This document shows, piece after piece, positions 8,994 to 17,009 of a stretch of DNA of 64,000 bases (the stretch's first letter is position 1; each line of letters begins with the position of its first letter). The position numbers and the translations under genes were made by a program. The notes beneath the pieces were generated by a model. It was given only the letters and a program-made list of their open reading frames with translations. It was not told the DNA's origin and ran no database searches. The stretch comes from Streptomyces durmitorensis. Its GTDB lineage: Bacteria > Actinomycetota > Actinomycetes > Streptomycetales > Streptomycetaceae. The DNA is taken from contig NZ_CP097289.1 in assembly GCF_023498005.1 (NCBI RefSeq), positions 5,270,001 through 5,334,000 of the forward strand. The letters are read 5' to 3'.

Positions 8994-9431
8994 ATGCCGG
9001 ACCTCTCCCATGGTGACGACGCCGCCGCCGTGAACTCCCTGCGCTCCGCCGTGATGCGCCTGTCCCGTCGACTCAAGCACCAGCGGGTCGACGAATCGCT
9101 GAGCCCCACCGAAATGTCGGTGCTCGGCACCCTCGCCCGCTGCGGCCACGCCACCCCCGGTGAGCTGGCCCGCAAGGAACACGTGCAGCCGCCGTCGATG
9201 ACCCGCATCGTCGCGCTGCTCGAAGCCAAGGGTCTCGTCCGGCTAGAGCCGCACCCCGAGGACCGCCGCCAGAAGGTGGTGACCCAGACGGAGACGGCCG
9301 AGGCCATGCTCGAGGAGAGCCGCCGCAAGCGGAACGCCTGGCTGGCCGGCCTGGCCGAGCACCTCGACGAGGACGAGTGGGCGCGACTGCGCGCCGCCGC
9401 CCCCGTCCTGGAGAAGCTCGCCCATCTGTAG
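8994..9431 (+). CDS. MarR-family transcriptional regulator
   Basis: The 145-residue protein has the winged-helix core of MarR. Helices LSPTEMSVLGTLARCG and TPGELARKEHVQPPSMTRIVALLEAKGLV are followed by the wing LEPHPEDRRQKVVTQTE, which holds the typical DxR motif. N- and C-terminal helices form the dimer interface. It lies directly upstream of an MFS exporter, and a perfect palindrome overlaps its 5' edge. Control of that exporter in response to a small ligand, plus autoregulation, is the likely role. The ligand cannot be told from the sequence. Confidence 0.85.
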   Translation: MPDLSHGDDAAAVNSLRSAVMRLSRRLKHQRVDESLSPTEMSVLGTLARCGHATPGELARKEHVQPPSMTRIVALLEAKGLVRLEPHPEDRRQKVVTQTETAEAMLEESRRKRNAWLAGLAEHLDEDEWARLRAAAPVLEKLAHL

Positions 9432-9477
9432 ACAGTGCACGTCCATCTGTAGACAGCGCTCACCCATCTGTAGAGAG
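9422..9477 (+). repeat. Three 21-bp direct repeats duplicating the marR stop codon
   Basis: CCATCTGTAGACAG occurs at 9422 and 9443, and CCATCTGTAGAGAG at 9464, with an exact 21-bp (seven-codon) period. The first copy contains the TAG stop of the MarR gene. The other two place additional in-frame TAG codons downstream, so the unit looks like a slippage expansion of the 3' end of marR. Confidence 0.8.
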
Positions 9478-9536
9478 CGCACGAGGCAGGCCCCGGCCGC
9501 CGCCGTGCCACCCGACGCCAAGGAGGCGAACCCACT

Positions 9537-10877
9537 TTGAGTACGGGATCCGGAGCAGACTCCGCCCCCGCACCAACCGCCCTCGACAAGTCTCCCGCCG
9601 CCAAGTCGTCGATGTTCAGCTCGCTGAAGATCCGCAACTACCGGCTCTTCGCCTCCGGCGCCGTTGTCTCCAACACCGGCACATGGATGGCGCGCATCAC
9701 CCAGGACTGGCTGGTCCTGAGCCTCACGGGATCCTCGGCCGCGGTCGGCATCACCACCGCGATGCAGTTCCTGCCGATGCTCCTGTTCGGCCTGTACGGC
9801 GGCGTCATCGCCGACCGCTTCGCCAAGCGCAAGCTGCTCTTCTGCACCCAGGGCGCGATGAGCATCAGCGGCCTGTTCCTCGCCACGCTCACCCTGAGCG
9901 GCCACGTCCAGGTCTGGCACGTCTACCTCGCGGCCTTCTTCACGGGCCTCGTCACGGTCGTCGACAACCCGACCCGGCAGTCCTTCGTGTCCGAGATGGT
10001 GGGACCCGACCAGGTCCGCAACGCCGTCTCGCTGAACTCGGCGAACTTCCAGTCCGCGCGCCTCATCGGCCCCGCCGTGGCCAGTGGTCTCACCGCGGCC
10101 GTCGGCCCCGGCTGGGCGTTCCTCGCCAACGGCCTGTCCTTCCTCGCGCCGCTCACGGGCCTGATGCTGATGCGCACGAGCGAGCTGCACCACACCCCGC
10201 GCAAGCCGCGCGGCAAGGGGCAGCTGAGGGAAGGCCTGAACTACGTCTCCAAGCACCCCGAGCTGATCTGGCCGATCGTCCTCGTCGGCTTCATCGGCAC
10301 GTTCGGGTTCAACTTCCCGATCTGGCTGAGCGCCTTCGCGGACGACATCTTCCACGGCGGAGTGGGGATGTACGGGCTCTTCAACACCCTGATGGCGATC
10401 GGCTCCCTGGCCGGAGCGCTGCTCGCCGCGCGCCGCGGCACCTCGCGCCTGCGGCTGCTCGCCGCGGCCGCGATCGCCTTCGGCGTGCTGCAGATCGTGG
10501 CCGCGTTCGCACCCGACCTGTGGATGTTCGTCGCCCTGATCGTCCCGATGGGCATCCTGGGCCTGACGGTGAACGTCACCGCCAACTCCTCGGTCCAGAT
10601 GGCCACGGACCCGGAGATGCGCGGCCGCGTCATGTCCCTCTTCATGATGGTCTTCACCGGCGGTACGCCGCTTGGCGGACCGCTCTTCGGCTGGCTCGCC
10701 GACGCGTACGGAGTGCGCCTGAGCATGGCCGCCGGTGGCCTCATCTGCGCCGTGGCCGCGGTCGGCGTCGGCCTGATGCTGGCCCGCGCCGCGAACCTGC
10801 GGCTGAAGGTGGATCTGCGGCGCGGGCAGCAGCACGTGCAGTTCGTGCCGCGCGAGCAGCTGGCGACGGCGGCGTGA
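9537..10877 (+). CDS. MFS transporter, probable drug/metabolite exporter
   Basis: The 446-residue inner-membrane protein has about twelve transmembrane segments. It begins with the MFS_3/enterobactin-exporter-like motif KIRNYRLFASGAVVSNTGTW split by W-M-ARITQDW. Loop 2-3 carries the GVIADRFAKRKLL motif A, and PTRQSFVSEMVG lies in the central region. The start is TTG at 9537 preceded by AAGGAGG at a spacing of about 10, a good ribosome binding site. It lies 105 bases after the MarR gene and is probably co-transcribed with it, with the 21-bp repeats in between. The substrate is unknown. Confidence 0.87.
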   Translation: MSTGSGADSAPAPTALDKSPAAKSSMFSSLKIRNYRLFASGAVVSNTGTWMARITQDWLVLSLTGSSAAVGITTAMQFLPMLLFGLYGGVIADRFAKRKLLFCTQGAMSISGLFLATLTLSGHVQVWHVYLAAFFTGLVTVVDNPTRQSFVSEMVGPDQVRNAVSLNSANFQSARLIGPAVASGLTAAVGPGWAFLANGLSFLAPLTGLMLMRTSELHHTPRKPRGKGQLREGLNYVSKHPELIWPIVLVGFIGTFGFNFPIWLSAFADDIFHGGVGMYGLFNTLMAIGSLAGALLAARRGTSRLRLLAAAAIAFGVLQIVAAFAPDLWMFVALIVPMGILGLTVNVTANSSVQMATDPEMRGRVMSLFMMVFTGGTPLGGPLFGWLADAYGVRLSMAAGGLICAVAAVGVGLMLARAANLRLKVDLRRGQQHVQFVPREQLATAA

Positions 10878-10889
10878 GCCCCTGTTCGG

Positions 10890-11396
10890 CTACACCCGCC
10901 GGGCCAGGATCTGGCCCGGCCAGGTGCCGTCCTGCTCGACGAAGGCCTCGGTCCGCGTGAAGCCGTTGCGCTCGTAGTACGCGACGAGCTTGCCGTCACC
11001 GCCCGCGTAGCAGTCGACCCGGAGCAGGGAGATCCCCTGACTCCGGGTTTCCGCTGCCGCGTGCGCGAGCAGGGCGGAGCCCGCGCCGGAGCCGTGCTTG
11101 GCGGTCAGCAGATGGATGTACCGCTCGGGCTCGTCCACCGGCGCGATGTACGACCCCGGCCCGTCGGTCAGGGTGAGCGTGCCGACCGGCTCCCCGCCGG
11201 TCTCCGCGATCCAGGCGGAGCCCGTGGTCAGGTACTTCTCGACCAGGGCGATGGTCTTGGGGCGCGTCGACCAGGGCTGGTCGCCCCACTGCCCGGTGCG
11301 CCCCTGCGAGACGAGCCAGGCAACGGCGTCGTCGAAGAGGGCGAGGACGGTGGGGATGTCGTCGGGTCCTGCGGGGCGGATGGTTATGTGATCCAT
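10890..11396 (-). CDS. GNAT-family N-acetyltransferase
   Basis: The 168-residue protein has the GNAT fold. HLLTAKHGSGAGSALLAHA carries the acetyl-CoA pyrophosphate-binding R/Q-x-x-G-x-G/A loop. Strand beta-5 and the following helix read ISLLRVDCYAGGDGKLVAYYERNGF, the last part being the typical YERNGF. The N-terminal half contains WSTRPKTIALVEKYLTTG, which presumably shapes the acceptor site. The acceptor substrate is unknown. It is convergent with the MFS gene, 12 bases apart, so the two share a terminator region. Confidence 0.82.
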   Translation of the reverse strand: MDHITIRPAGPDDIPTVLALFDDAVAWLVSQGRTGQWGDQPWSTRPKTIALVEKYLTTGSAWIAETGGEPVGTLTLTDGPGSYIAPVDEPERYIHLLTAKHGSGAGSALLAHAAAETRSQGISLLRVDCYAGGDGKLVAYYERNGFTRTEAFVEQDGTWPGQILARRV

Positions 11397-11421
11397 GCGG
11401 CCATCCTCGCTCAGGGTCTTT

Positions 11422-11472
11422 CAGCCGGTCCGGCGTTTGAGGACGAACTCGGCGGAGCCGGTGACGACGGGT
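11422..11472. repeat. Dispersed intergenic repeat, family 2, copy A
   Basis: TCCGGCGTTTGAGGACGAAC followed by TCGGCGGAGCCGGTGACGA also occurs, inverted, at about 39470-39510, where it is joined to a terminator hairpin. A weaker partial copy lies at 23540-23572. Here it sits between the acetyltransferase start and the phosphodiesterase start. Confidence 0.65.
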
Positions 11473-11507
11473 TGGGGAAAACCCCCGCCGGAGGCGAGAC
11501 TCACCCC

Positions 11508-12077
11508 ATGAGACTCTTCGCGGCGGTGCTGCCGCCACCGGCGGCGGCGGACGAACTGGCCGAGGCGGCAGCCAAGTTGAAGCCCCTGCCGGGCACCGAA
11601 GACCTCCGCTGGACGCTCCGCGAGAGCTGGCACTTCACGCTCGCCTTCATGTCCGAGGTACCGGACGAGACGCTGCCGGAGCTCTCCACCCGCCTGGAGC
11701 GCGCCGCGCACCGCACAGCCCCCTTCCCCCTCTCCCTCCAGGGCTCGGGCCACTTCGGCGACCGAGCCCTGTGGGCCGGGGCGGCGGGCGACGTGGACAC
11801 CCTCCGCCTCCTCGCCCAGCGGGCGGACGCCGCGGCCCGCAAGTCCGGCATCACCATGGAGGAGCACCGCCACTACCGCCCGCACCTGACGCTGGCCCGC
11901 GGCCACGGCGAGCCGCCCCTGCGCCCGTACGTCGACGCCCTCGCGGACTTCGCGGGCGAGGAGTGGACCGTGGCCGAGCTGAGCCTCGTACGGAGCAATC
12001 TGCCCAGGAGCGGGGTGCCGGGGGAGCGGCCCCGCTATGAGGTGGTCGGTCGATGGCCACTGGGCGGAGCCGGTTAA
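11508..12077 (+). CDS. thpR: RNA 2',3'-cyclic phosphodiesterase (2H phosphoesterase, ThpR/LigT)
   Basis: The 189-residue protein carries the two HxTx motifs that define the 2H phosphoesterase fold: HFTLAF near residue 45 and HLTLAR near residue 127. In this family the paired histidines act as general acid and base to open 2',3'-cyclic phosphates. The N-terminus MRLFAAVLPP is typical of ThpR (formerly 2'-5' RNA ligase). The ATG at 11508 fits the family length; a longer upstream frame exists but lacks family similarity. The biological RNA substrate in bacteria is uncertain. Confidence 0.87.
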   Translation: MRLFAAVLPPPAAADELAEAAAKLKPLPGTEDLRWTLRESWHFTLAFMSEVPDETLPELSTRLERAAHRTAPFPLSLQGSGHFGDRALWAGAAGDVDTLRLLAQRADAAARKSGITMEEHRHYRPHLTLARGHGEPPLRPYVDALADFAGEEWTVAELSLVRSNLPRSGVPGERPRYEVVGRWPLGGAG

Positions 12078-12087
12078 CCTCGACTAC

Positions 12088-12177
12088 GTGGACCCGAAAA
12101 CCAGGAACCGGATCATGGCCGGTGTGCTCGTAGTGATGTTCGTCGTGGTGGCCGTGGCGGCCGCGGTCGGCCAGTGA
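12088..12177 (+). CDS. 29-residue single-helix membrane peptide
   Basis: A GTG at 12088, 10 bases after the phosphodiesterase stop, opens a 29-codon frame. Its product starts VDPKTRNRIMAG and continues as one hydrophobic helix (VLVVMFVVVAVAAAVG). The positive N-terminus and the helix length of about 17 residues fit a single-pass membrane peptide. No clear Shine-Dalgarno site is present. It may be translated by reinitiation after thpR. No function is known to me. Confidence 0.5.
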   Translation: MDPKTRNRIMAGVLVVMFVVVAVAAAVGQ

Positions 12178-12209
12178 GGTGAGGCGATGACCGCGGCCGC
12201 GTAGAGCTC

Positions 12210-13202
12210 CTACCAGGCGAAGGACTCCGGCGAAGGGCCCGGCCCCGGGAAGATCTCGTCCAGGGCGCCGAGCAGCTCGTCCGAGAGGTCGAGCTCGACC
12301 GCGCGCAGAGCGCTGGTGAGCTGCTCCGACGTGCGCGGACCGACGATCGGCCCGGTGATGCCGGGCCGGGTGAGCAGCCAGGCGAGCGCCACTTCGCCGG
12401 GCTCCAGGCCGTGCTTGTCGAGCAGGTCCTCGTACGCCTGGACCTGCGCGCGCACCTCGGGCTTGGCGAGCTCGGATGCGGCCCGGCCGCTGGTGCGCCG
12501 CGAGCCCTCGCCCTCCTTCTTGAGCACGCCGCCGAGCAGTCCGCTGTGCAGCGGCGACCACGGGATGACACCGAGGCCGTAGTCCTGGGCGGCCGGGATC
12601 ACCTCCATCTCGGCGCTGCGCTCGGCGAGGTTGTAGAGGCACTGCTCGCTGACGAGGCCGTAGCTGCCGCGGCGCTTGGCGATCTCGTTGGCCTGGGCGA
12701 TCTTGTATCCCGGGAAGTTTGATGAACCCGCGTAGAGGATTTTTCCCTGGCCGATGAGGACGTCGATCGCCTGCCAGATCTCCTCGAAGGGAGTGCGGCG
12801 GTCGATGTGGTGGAACTGGTAGATGTCGATGTAGTCGGTCTGCAGCCGCTTGAGCGAAGCCTCCACGGAGCGGCGGATGTTGACCGCCGAGAGCAGATCG
12901 TGGTTGGGCCAGGCCGGCTTCCCGTCGAGGGCCATGTTCCCGTACATCTTGGTGGCGAGCACGGTCTTGTCGCGCCGCTCGCCGCCCTGCGTGAACCAGG
13001 TGCCGATGATCTCTTCGGTGCGGCCCTTGTTCTCGTCCCACCCGTAGACATTGGCAGTGTCGAAGTAGTTGATGCCCGCGTCGAGTGCGGCGTCCATGAT
13101 CGTGTGGCTGTCAGGCTCGTTCGTCAGCGGCCCGAAGTTCATGGTCCCGAGCGCGAGTCGGCTGACCTTGAGTCCTGTGCGTCCCAGCTGCGTGTACTTC
13201 AT
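12210..13202 (-). CDS. Aldo/keto reductase
   Basis: The 330-residue protein has the AKR (beta/alpha)8 signature. It opens MKYTQLGRTGLKVSRLALGTMNFG. The catalytic Asp and Tyr are in NYFDTANVYG, the Lys in VLATKMYG, and the His in IYQFHHID, completing the tetrad. SSNFPGYKIAQA and the C-terminal IVGPRTSEQLTSAL match the NADPH phosphate-binding region. It is closest to the AKR11/YhdN-like group of potassium-channel-beta-like reductases. The substrate is not predictable. It is a monocistronic gene after a short gap from the Uma2 gene. Confidence 0.88.
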   Translation of the reverse strand: MKYTQLGRTGLKVSRLALGTMNFGPLTNEPDSHTIMDAALDAGINYFDTANVYGWDENKGRTEEIIGTWFTQGGERRDKTVLATKMYGNMALDGKPAWPNHDLLSAVNIRRSVEASLKRLQTDYIDIYQFHHIDRRTPFEEIWQAIDVLIGQGKILYAGSSNFPGYKIAQANEIAKRRGSYGLVSEQCLYNLAERSAEMEVIPAAQDYGLGVIPWSPLHSGLLGGVLKKEGEGSRRTSGRAASELAKPEVRAQVQAYEDLLDKHGLEPGEVALAWLLTRPGITGPIVGPRTSEQLTSALRAVELDLSDELLGALDEIFPGPGPSPESFAW

Positions 13203-13260
13203 GGGTACTCAGCCAACGGCTTGGAGTGGGCTCCAGGCAAGGGGGTCGGGGTGGCTTTGG

Positions 13261-13866
13261 TCAGTCGCGGGGAAAATCGTCGGTCTTGAGGATGAGGTCG
13301 GCCGGCGTGCAGGTCAGGTCGACTTCGTAGCCGAAGGAGAACGGGAGTTCGCTGGCGTAGTCGATGCCGTTGTCGCTCTCCTTGGGCTGGGTGTAGAGGT
13401 GGCACTGCCCTTCGTAAGGATCCACGATCAGATAGGCAGGGATTCCGGCTGCCGCGTATGCGTACTTCTTGGCGTAGTAGTCGTTCTCGGCAGTTCCCTT
13501 GGAGATGACCTCGGCGACAAATTCGACGTCCTCGTAGAGCCAACCGCGCTCATGGGACCAGTTTGCTTCGTCCCGCAGCTTCGCCACGTCCGGGCAGAAA
13601 CCGTTCTGGCCTCCGGGAAAATCGATGCGCACGTCGGAGAGCACCATCACTTCCATGCCGAATCTGTCCTCCAGGGCTCGGACGATTCGGCGAATAATCT
13701 GCCAGTGCGTGCTCCGTTGCGGCGTCATGAAGACGGCTCCCCCGACGATCTCGACTCGGTAGCCTTCGAGGAAGTGGTCTCGCCCGAGCGCCTTGAACAT
13801 CACGTCCAGGGCGTTCCTGTCGCCGTTCTCAGCCATCTCGATCCTGTCGGTGTCTACGACGGTCAT
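13261..13866 (-). CDS. Uma2-family (DUF820) restriction-endonuclease-fold protein
   Basis: The 201-residue protein follows the Uma2/DUF820 pattern. The N-terminal part reads LEGYRVEIVGGAVFMTP and then HWQIIRRIVRALED. The PD of the PD-(D/E)xK nuclease fold is in GFCPDVAKL, and the acidic strand is FVAEVISKGT. YYAKKYAYAAAGIPAYLIVDP is the family landmark that follows. Such proteins are abundant in Streptomyces and cyanobacteria as scattered single genes. Their substrate is unknown and no nuclease activity is established for this one. No other defence genes are adjacent. Confidence 0.82.
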   Translation of the reverse strand: MTVVDTDRIEMAENGDRNALDVMFKALGRDHFLEGYRVEIVGGAVFMTPQRSTHWQIIRRIVRALEDRFGMEVMVLSDVRIDFPGGQNGFCPDVAKLRDEANWSHERGWLYEDVEFVAEVISKGTAENDYYAKKYAYAAAGIPAYLIVDPYEGQCHLYTQPKESDNGIDYASELPFSFGYEVDLTCTPADLILKTDDFPRD

Positions 13867-13938
13867 CGTGGCGCTCCTCCCCGGCTGCCTCTCGGTCGAG
13901 TACAGCCGCGCAGTACAACGATACGCACGGAGGCAAGG

Positions 13939-14493
13939 TCACGACCCGCCCAGCCACCCCGCCGCGTCGAGGCGGAACGCGTCCGGCGGCACGACCGTGC
14001 GCAGGTCGGACTCCAGGGCTCGGAGGCGCCGCGCGCCCAGGGCGGAGGCCCACTCCGTCCGCAGCTCCTCGAAGATCGCCGCCGAGCGGCGCAGCATGTC
14101 GATGCCGTGCGGGGTGAGGCGGACCAGCTTGCGGCGGGCGTCGGCCGGGTCGTCGGTGCGTTCCGCGTAGCCGAGGGCGATGAGGCGGTCGATCGTCTTC
14201 CCCGCGGCCTGCTTGGAGACGCCGAGACGGCGGCCTACGTCGCTGGCGCTCGCGCCCCGTACGCCGATCGCCTGCATCGCGAAGCCGTGGGCCGGGCGTG
14301 CGTCGGGGTGGCCCTGGCGGGCCAGCTCGGCGTGCAGCCGGTCGATCAGCGTGCGGAACCCGGCGAAGAGGAGGAGCGGCAGCTCGTAGCCGCGCGCGTC
14401 GTCGCTCTCCGGCGGCGCACCCTTCTCCGGCGGCTCACCCTTGCGGGAATCGACAACCTGGTTTACCTTTTTTTCGTCAACCACGTTGTCCAT
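13939..14493 (-). CDS. MarR-family transcriptional regulator
   Basis: The 184-residue protein has a MarR winged helix. SASDVGRRLGVSKQAAGKTIDRLIALGYAERTDDPADARRKLVRLTPHG (given here in one family context) covers the recognition helix and the wing with the D-x-R motif. The QAAGKTIDRL recognition helix is of the type found in regulators of AhpD-like genes. The N-terminal 35 residues are polar and low in secondary structure. ATG at 14493 and GTG at 14484 are both possible starts. It is divergent from the AhpD-like gene with only 15 bases between start codons, so it probably controls that gene. Confidence 0.8.
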   Translation of the reverse strand: MDNVVDEKKVNQVVDSRKGEPPEKGAPPESDDARGYELPLLLFAGFRTLIDRLHAELARQGHPDARPAHGFAMQAIGVRGASASDVGRRLGVSKQAAGKTIDRLIALGYAERTDDPADARRKLVRLTPHGIDMLRRSAAIFEELRTEWASALGARRLRALESDLRTVVPPDAFRLDAAGWLGGS

Positions 14494-14508
14494 CGTAGGG
14501 GGTACGTC
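14460..14508. promoter_or_regulatory. Divergent control region with related half-sites
   Basis: The AT-rich segment GGTTTACCTTTTTTTCGTCA is flanked by the arms ACAACCTGGTTTACC and GTCAACCACGTTGTC, which form an imperfect inverted repeat spanning 14454-14492. This overlaps the first codons of the MarR gene and abuts the AhpD-like start. It is the likely MarR operator and promoter zone. Confidence 0.5.
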
Positions 14509-15015
14509 TTGTTCGCCGAGCACACCGTGGAAACCGCGCCCGCGGAGTCCCGCGCCGCGATGGAGCGCACGGCCGCCGCCTTCGGGAAGACGCCGAGTGC
14601 GGTGGCGCGGCTCGCGGAGTCGCCCGAACTGCTCAACGGCTTCCTGGAGTTGAGCGCGTCCTTCGAGCGGACGACGCTGGAGCCGGTGGCCCGCGAGGTC
14701 GTCATCATGACCGTGGCCGTACGCAACGACTGCCACATCTGCGTGACCATGCACACCGCCAAGCTGCGGAAGCTGGGTGCGGAGGCCGAGGTGATCACCG
14801 CGTTGCGTGAGGGGCGGGCGCTGGGCGATGAACGGCTGGAGGCGGTACGGCAGTTCACGCTGGAGGTGCTCGCGCGTGCGGGTGGCGTCGGTGACGAGGA
14901 GCTGAAGAGGTTCCTTGCGGCGGGTCACACGGAGCGCAATGCCCTGGAGGTCGTGATGGGCATCGGTACGTACACGATGTCGACGCTGGCGAACCGGCTG
15001 ACGCGCGCCACGTGA
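14509..15015 (+). CDS. AhpD/carboxymuconolactone decarboxylase-like protein
   Basis: The 168-residue protein carries the AhpD-type redox site NDCHICVTMHTAKLRKLG, that is CxxC followed four residues later by His. EPVAREVVIMTVAVRN, which holds the conserved Glu upstream, precedes it. Members of this fold are thiol-dependent peroxidases, or in other branches decarboxylases; the CxxC argues for redox activity. The best start is TTG at 14509, behind AGGGGG at a spacing of 7; upstream sequence belongs to other genes. It is divergent from a MarR regulator, so induction by an oxidant or electrophile is a reasonable inference. Confidence 0.8.
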   Translation: MFAEHTVETAPAESRAAMERTAAAFGKTPSAVARLAESPELLNGFLELSASFERTTLEPVAREVVIMTVAVRNDCHICVTMHTAKLRKLGAEAEVITALREGRALGDERLEAVRQFTLEVLARAGGVGDEELKRFLAAGHTERNALEVVMGIGTYTMSTLANRLTRAT

Positions 15016-15647
15016 GGTGCCCTGGGGGGGCGAGTGTGAGGCACAGGCGGATCACAGCGCGCCCCGAGGGAACGCACCGGAACCGGGCCTGGCGTCGCGG
15101 CCGTGTGGCCGCGACGGCGCTGCGGCAACCCGCGGCTCCCATAGGCGAGTTGACCGACACCGCCCAACGCCTTGCCACGCTTCGGGACCGCTCGGCGCCG
15201 CGCCTTCCCTCTCCCTGCTCGGCGGTCTCCGCGCGGTACGGGGCGCGGGGTGAGGCGCGGGCCGGATTCCCGCATGTGCGGCAGGCGTTGGCGGCTCTGC
15301 GCGGAGGGGCGGGCCGACCGGATGTCCTCGTCTCCCTCATGAGCACGCTTCAGGACACCGGGATCCTGTACGCGGCGGGACCGCACGGACTGCGCGCGGT
15401 CCAGGCCGGGGCGCGGGCGATCCTCGACGCGGGCGGCACGACGACCCCCGAAGGCGCCGCCGCCCTCACGTCACTCGACGCCGAACTTCACCGAGGGAAC
15501 CTCCGCCTGCGAGGCAGCGCCGCGCTGCTGGCGTGCGGCAGCTTCCTCGACGACGTGGCGTCGACGTGGCCTGCCAAAGAGCGGGCCACAATGGCGAGTT
15601 CGGGCTCGGGAGGGTCCGGCGGCCGGGCTCTCACCTCCGGTACATGA
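15012..15647 (+). pseudogene. Decayed CitG/MdcB-type triphosphoribosyl-dephospho-CoA synthase
   Basis: The frame starts with a GTG overlapping the previous stop and encodes 211 residues. From about residue 22 it aligns by eye with the C-terminal two thirds of the CitG/MdcB family. GTHRNRAW stands for the GVNTHKGAI motif, then RYGARGEARAGFPHVRQALA, LVSLMSTLQDTGILYA, and a tail LRLRGSAALLACGSFLDD for SPGGSADLLAATLFLD. The N-terminal hundred residues, including the PKPGLVDR substrate motif, are absent, and the GGSAD motif is altered. No mdc or cit carrier-protein genes are present. I therefore read it as a truncated remnant. Its far C-terminus overlaps the DUF418 gene 3' end by 17 bases. Confidence 0.6.
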
Positions 15648-16920
15648 CCCGCCGCAGCGCCACCTCCACAGGACCCCGCCGCCCCGCCCGCTCCATCGCG
15701 TACGCCCCGGCCACCGTCACCAGCCACACCCCCACCGCGAACAGCGCCATGGTCGCGCTCGTCAGATGGGCGCCGAGGCCGAGGCCCCAGGCGGCGAGGA
15801 TCGGGGCGAAGATCAGGGAGTGGGCGAGGTAGCAGGAGAGGGAGCGCTTGCCGACGGCGGAGATCGCCGTGACCGCTTTCGATCCCCTGCGGGACTCCCG
15901 CCGCGTCCACCAGTGGACGAACAACGCCACAGCCGCCACGTATCCGAGGCCCGCCGCGTTCCCCGTGACGTCCCGCAGCAGGGTCAGCACCCCGCCCTCG
16001 CTCTGCGCGTCGTCAGGGACGGTGATCGCCCCGACGTGGGCCAGCGCCGCGGGCAGCGCGCCCAGCCACCCCACCGTGATGCCGATCGCGGCGGTCCGAC
16101 GCAGCAGGGGCAGATGGCGCCCAGGCTCTTCCAGTACGCCCTTGCGCGCCGCCCAGAAGCCGAGCAGGAAGATCACGTACACGCCGCCCACCAGCGACAG
16201 CGGAGCCGCCGCGAAGGTGACGAACAGGCCGGTCGTGAAGCGGGTCCCCGCCGCCGTCAGCCAGTTCCCCTCGCCCGCCGCGAACGCGTCCGCCCCCGGC
16301 TCCGCGCCCGCATCGCCCATCGTGCCCAACTCGCCCGACAGCAGGGCGGACACGACGGGCTCGGCGGCGAGCAGCAGGAGCTGGGCGGTGGCGATCAGGA
16401 TCCACCACTTCAGCGCGCGGTCGCTGCGCCGCAGGAAGAGCCAGCCCAGGGCGAGGCTGATGATCCCGTAGAAGCCGACGATGTCCCCGGCCATCAGGAG
16501 TGTGGCGTGCAGAAGCCCGATGACGACCAGGCAGAGACTGCGCCGGCGCAGCAGCCGTACGGCTTCGCGTTCCGAGGTCCCGGCAGCCGTCTGCCGCAGG
16601 AAGAGCTGCATCATCCCGTACCCGAAGAGGAACGCGAAGAGCGGATAGATGCGCAGGTCAAGGACGGTGATCATGGTGAACTGCACGGCGTGATCGACCC
16701 ACCCGCCGTCCACCGGCTGCCACCCGGACGGTCCGTGCCGGGCCGCGCTCAGGTGGAACGCGGTGTTGGACAGGACGATGAACAGCAGCATGAGCCCACG
16801 CGCGAGATCGGGCGCGAGGGCCCGCTCGCCGGGAAGTACGCCTGCGCGCCGGGGCGCGGTCCGTACGGTCCGGGCCCGGGGTGTGGCCTCGTCCGCCTCT
16901 TCAGTGCTCTCGACCGTCAT
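15631..16920 (-). CDS. DUF418 membrane protein
   Basis: The 429-residue protein has about ten transmembrane segments. The start region ALAPDLARGLMLLFIVLSNT matches the N-terminal GFALLGILLVN-like signature of the family. The C-terminal DUF418 domain contains GKRSLSCYLAHSLIFAPILA and AVGVWLVTVAGAYAMERAGRRGPVEVALRRVMY; the latter is the usual GPxExLLR-like ending. These proteins resemble acyltransferase-3 membrane proteins in layout, but no substrate is known. The gene appears monocistronic. Confidence 0.85.
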   Translation of the reverse strand: MTVESTEEADEATPRARTVRTAPRRAGVLPGERALAPDLARGLMLLFIVLSNTAFHLSAARHGPSGWQPVDGGWVDHAVQFTMITVLDLRIYPLFAFLFGYGMMQLFLRQTAAGTSEREAVRLLRRRSLCLVVIGLLHATLLMAGDIVGFYGIISLALGWLFLRRSDRALKWWILIATAQLLLLAAEPVVSALLSGELGTMGDAGAEPGADAFAAGEGNWLTAAGTRFTTGLFVTFAAAPLSLVGGVYVIFLLGFWAARKGVLEEPGRHLPLLRRTAAIGITVGWLGALPAALAHVGAITVPDDAQSEGGVLTLLRDVTGNAAGLGYVAAVALFVHWWTRRESRRGSKAVTAISAVGKRSLSCYLAHSLIFAPILAAWGLGLGAHLTSATMALFAVGVWLVTVAGAYAMERAGRRGPVEVALRRVMYRR

Positions 16921-17009
16921 GCCTGAACGCTAGGAAGGCGACCACGCACGGGACATCAGTCTTCCGGCTAGCGGCGGCTGCCGAAGGGATAGGGGCCCTG
17001 AAGGTCGAC

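Noticed and set aside
13261..13866. Uma2-like protein as part of a restriction or defence island
   Set aside because: Neighbours are housekeeping-type genes. No methyltransferase, helicase or toxin is adjacent, so no system is supported.
13069..15015. Plus-strand frame of 648 codons ending in the AhpD-like protein
   Set aside because: Only the last 168 codons match a family. The first part runs antisense through the Uma2 and MarR genes, so the start was placed at TTG 14509.
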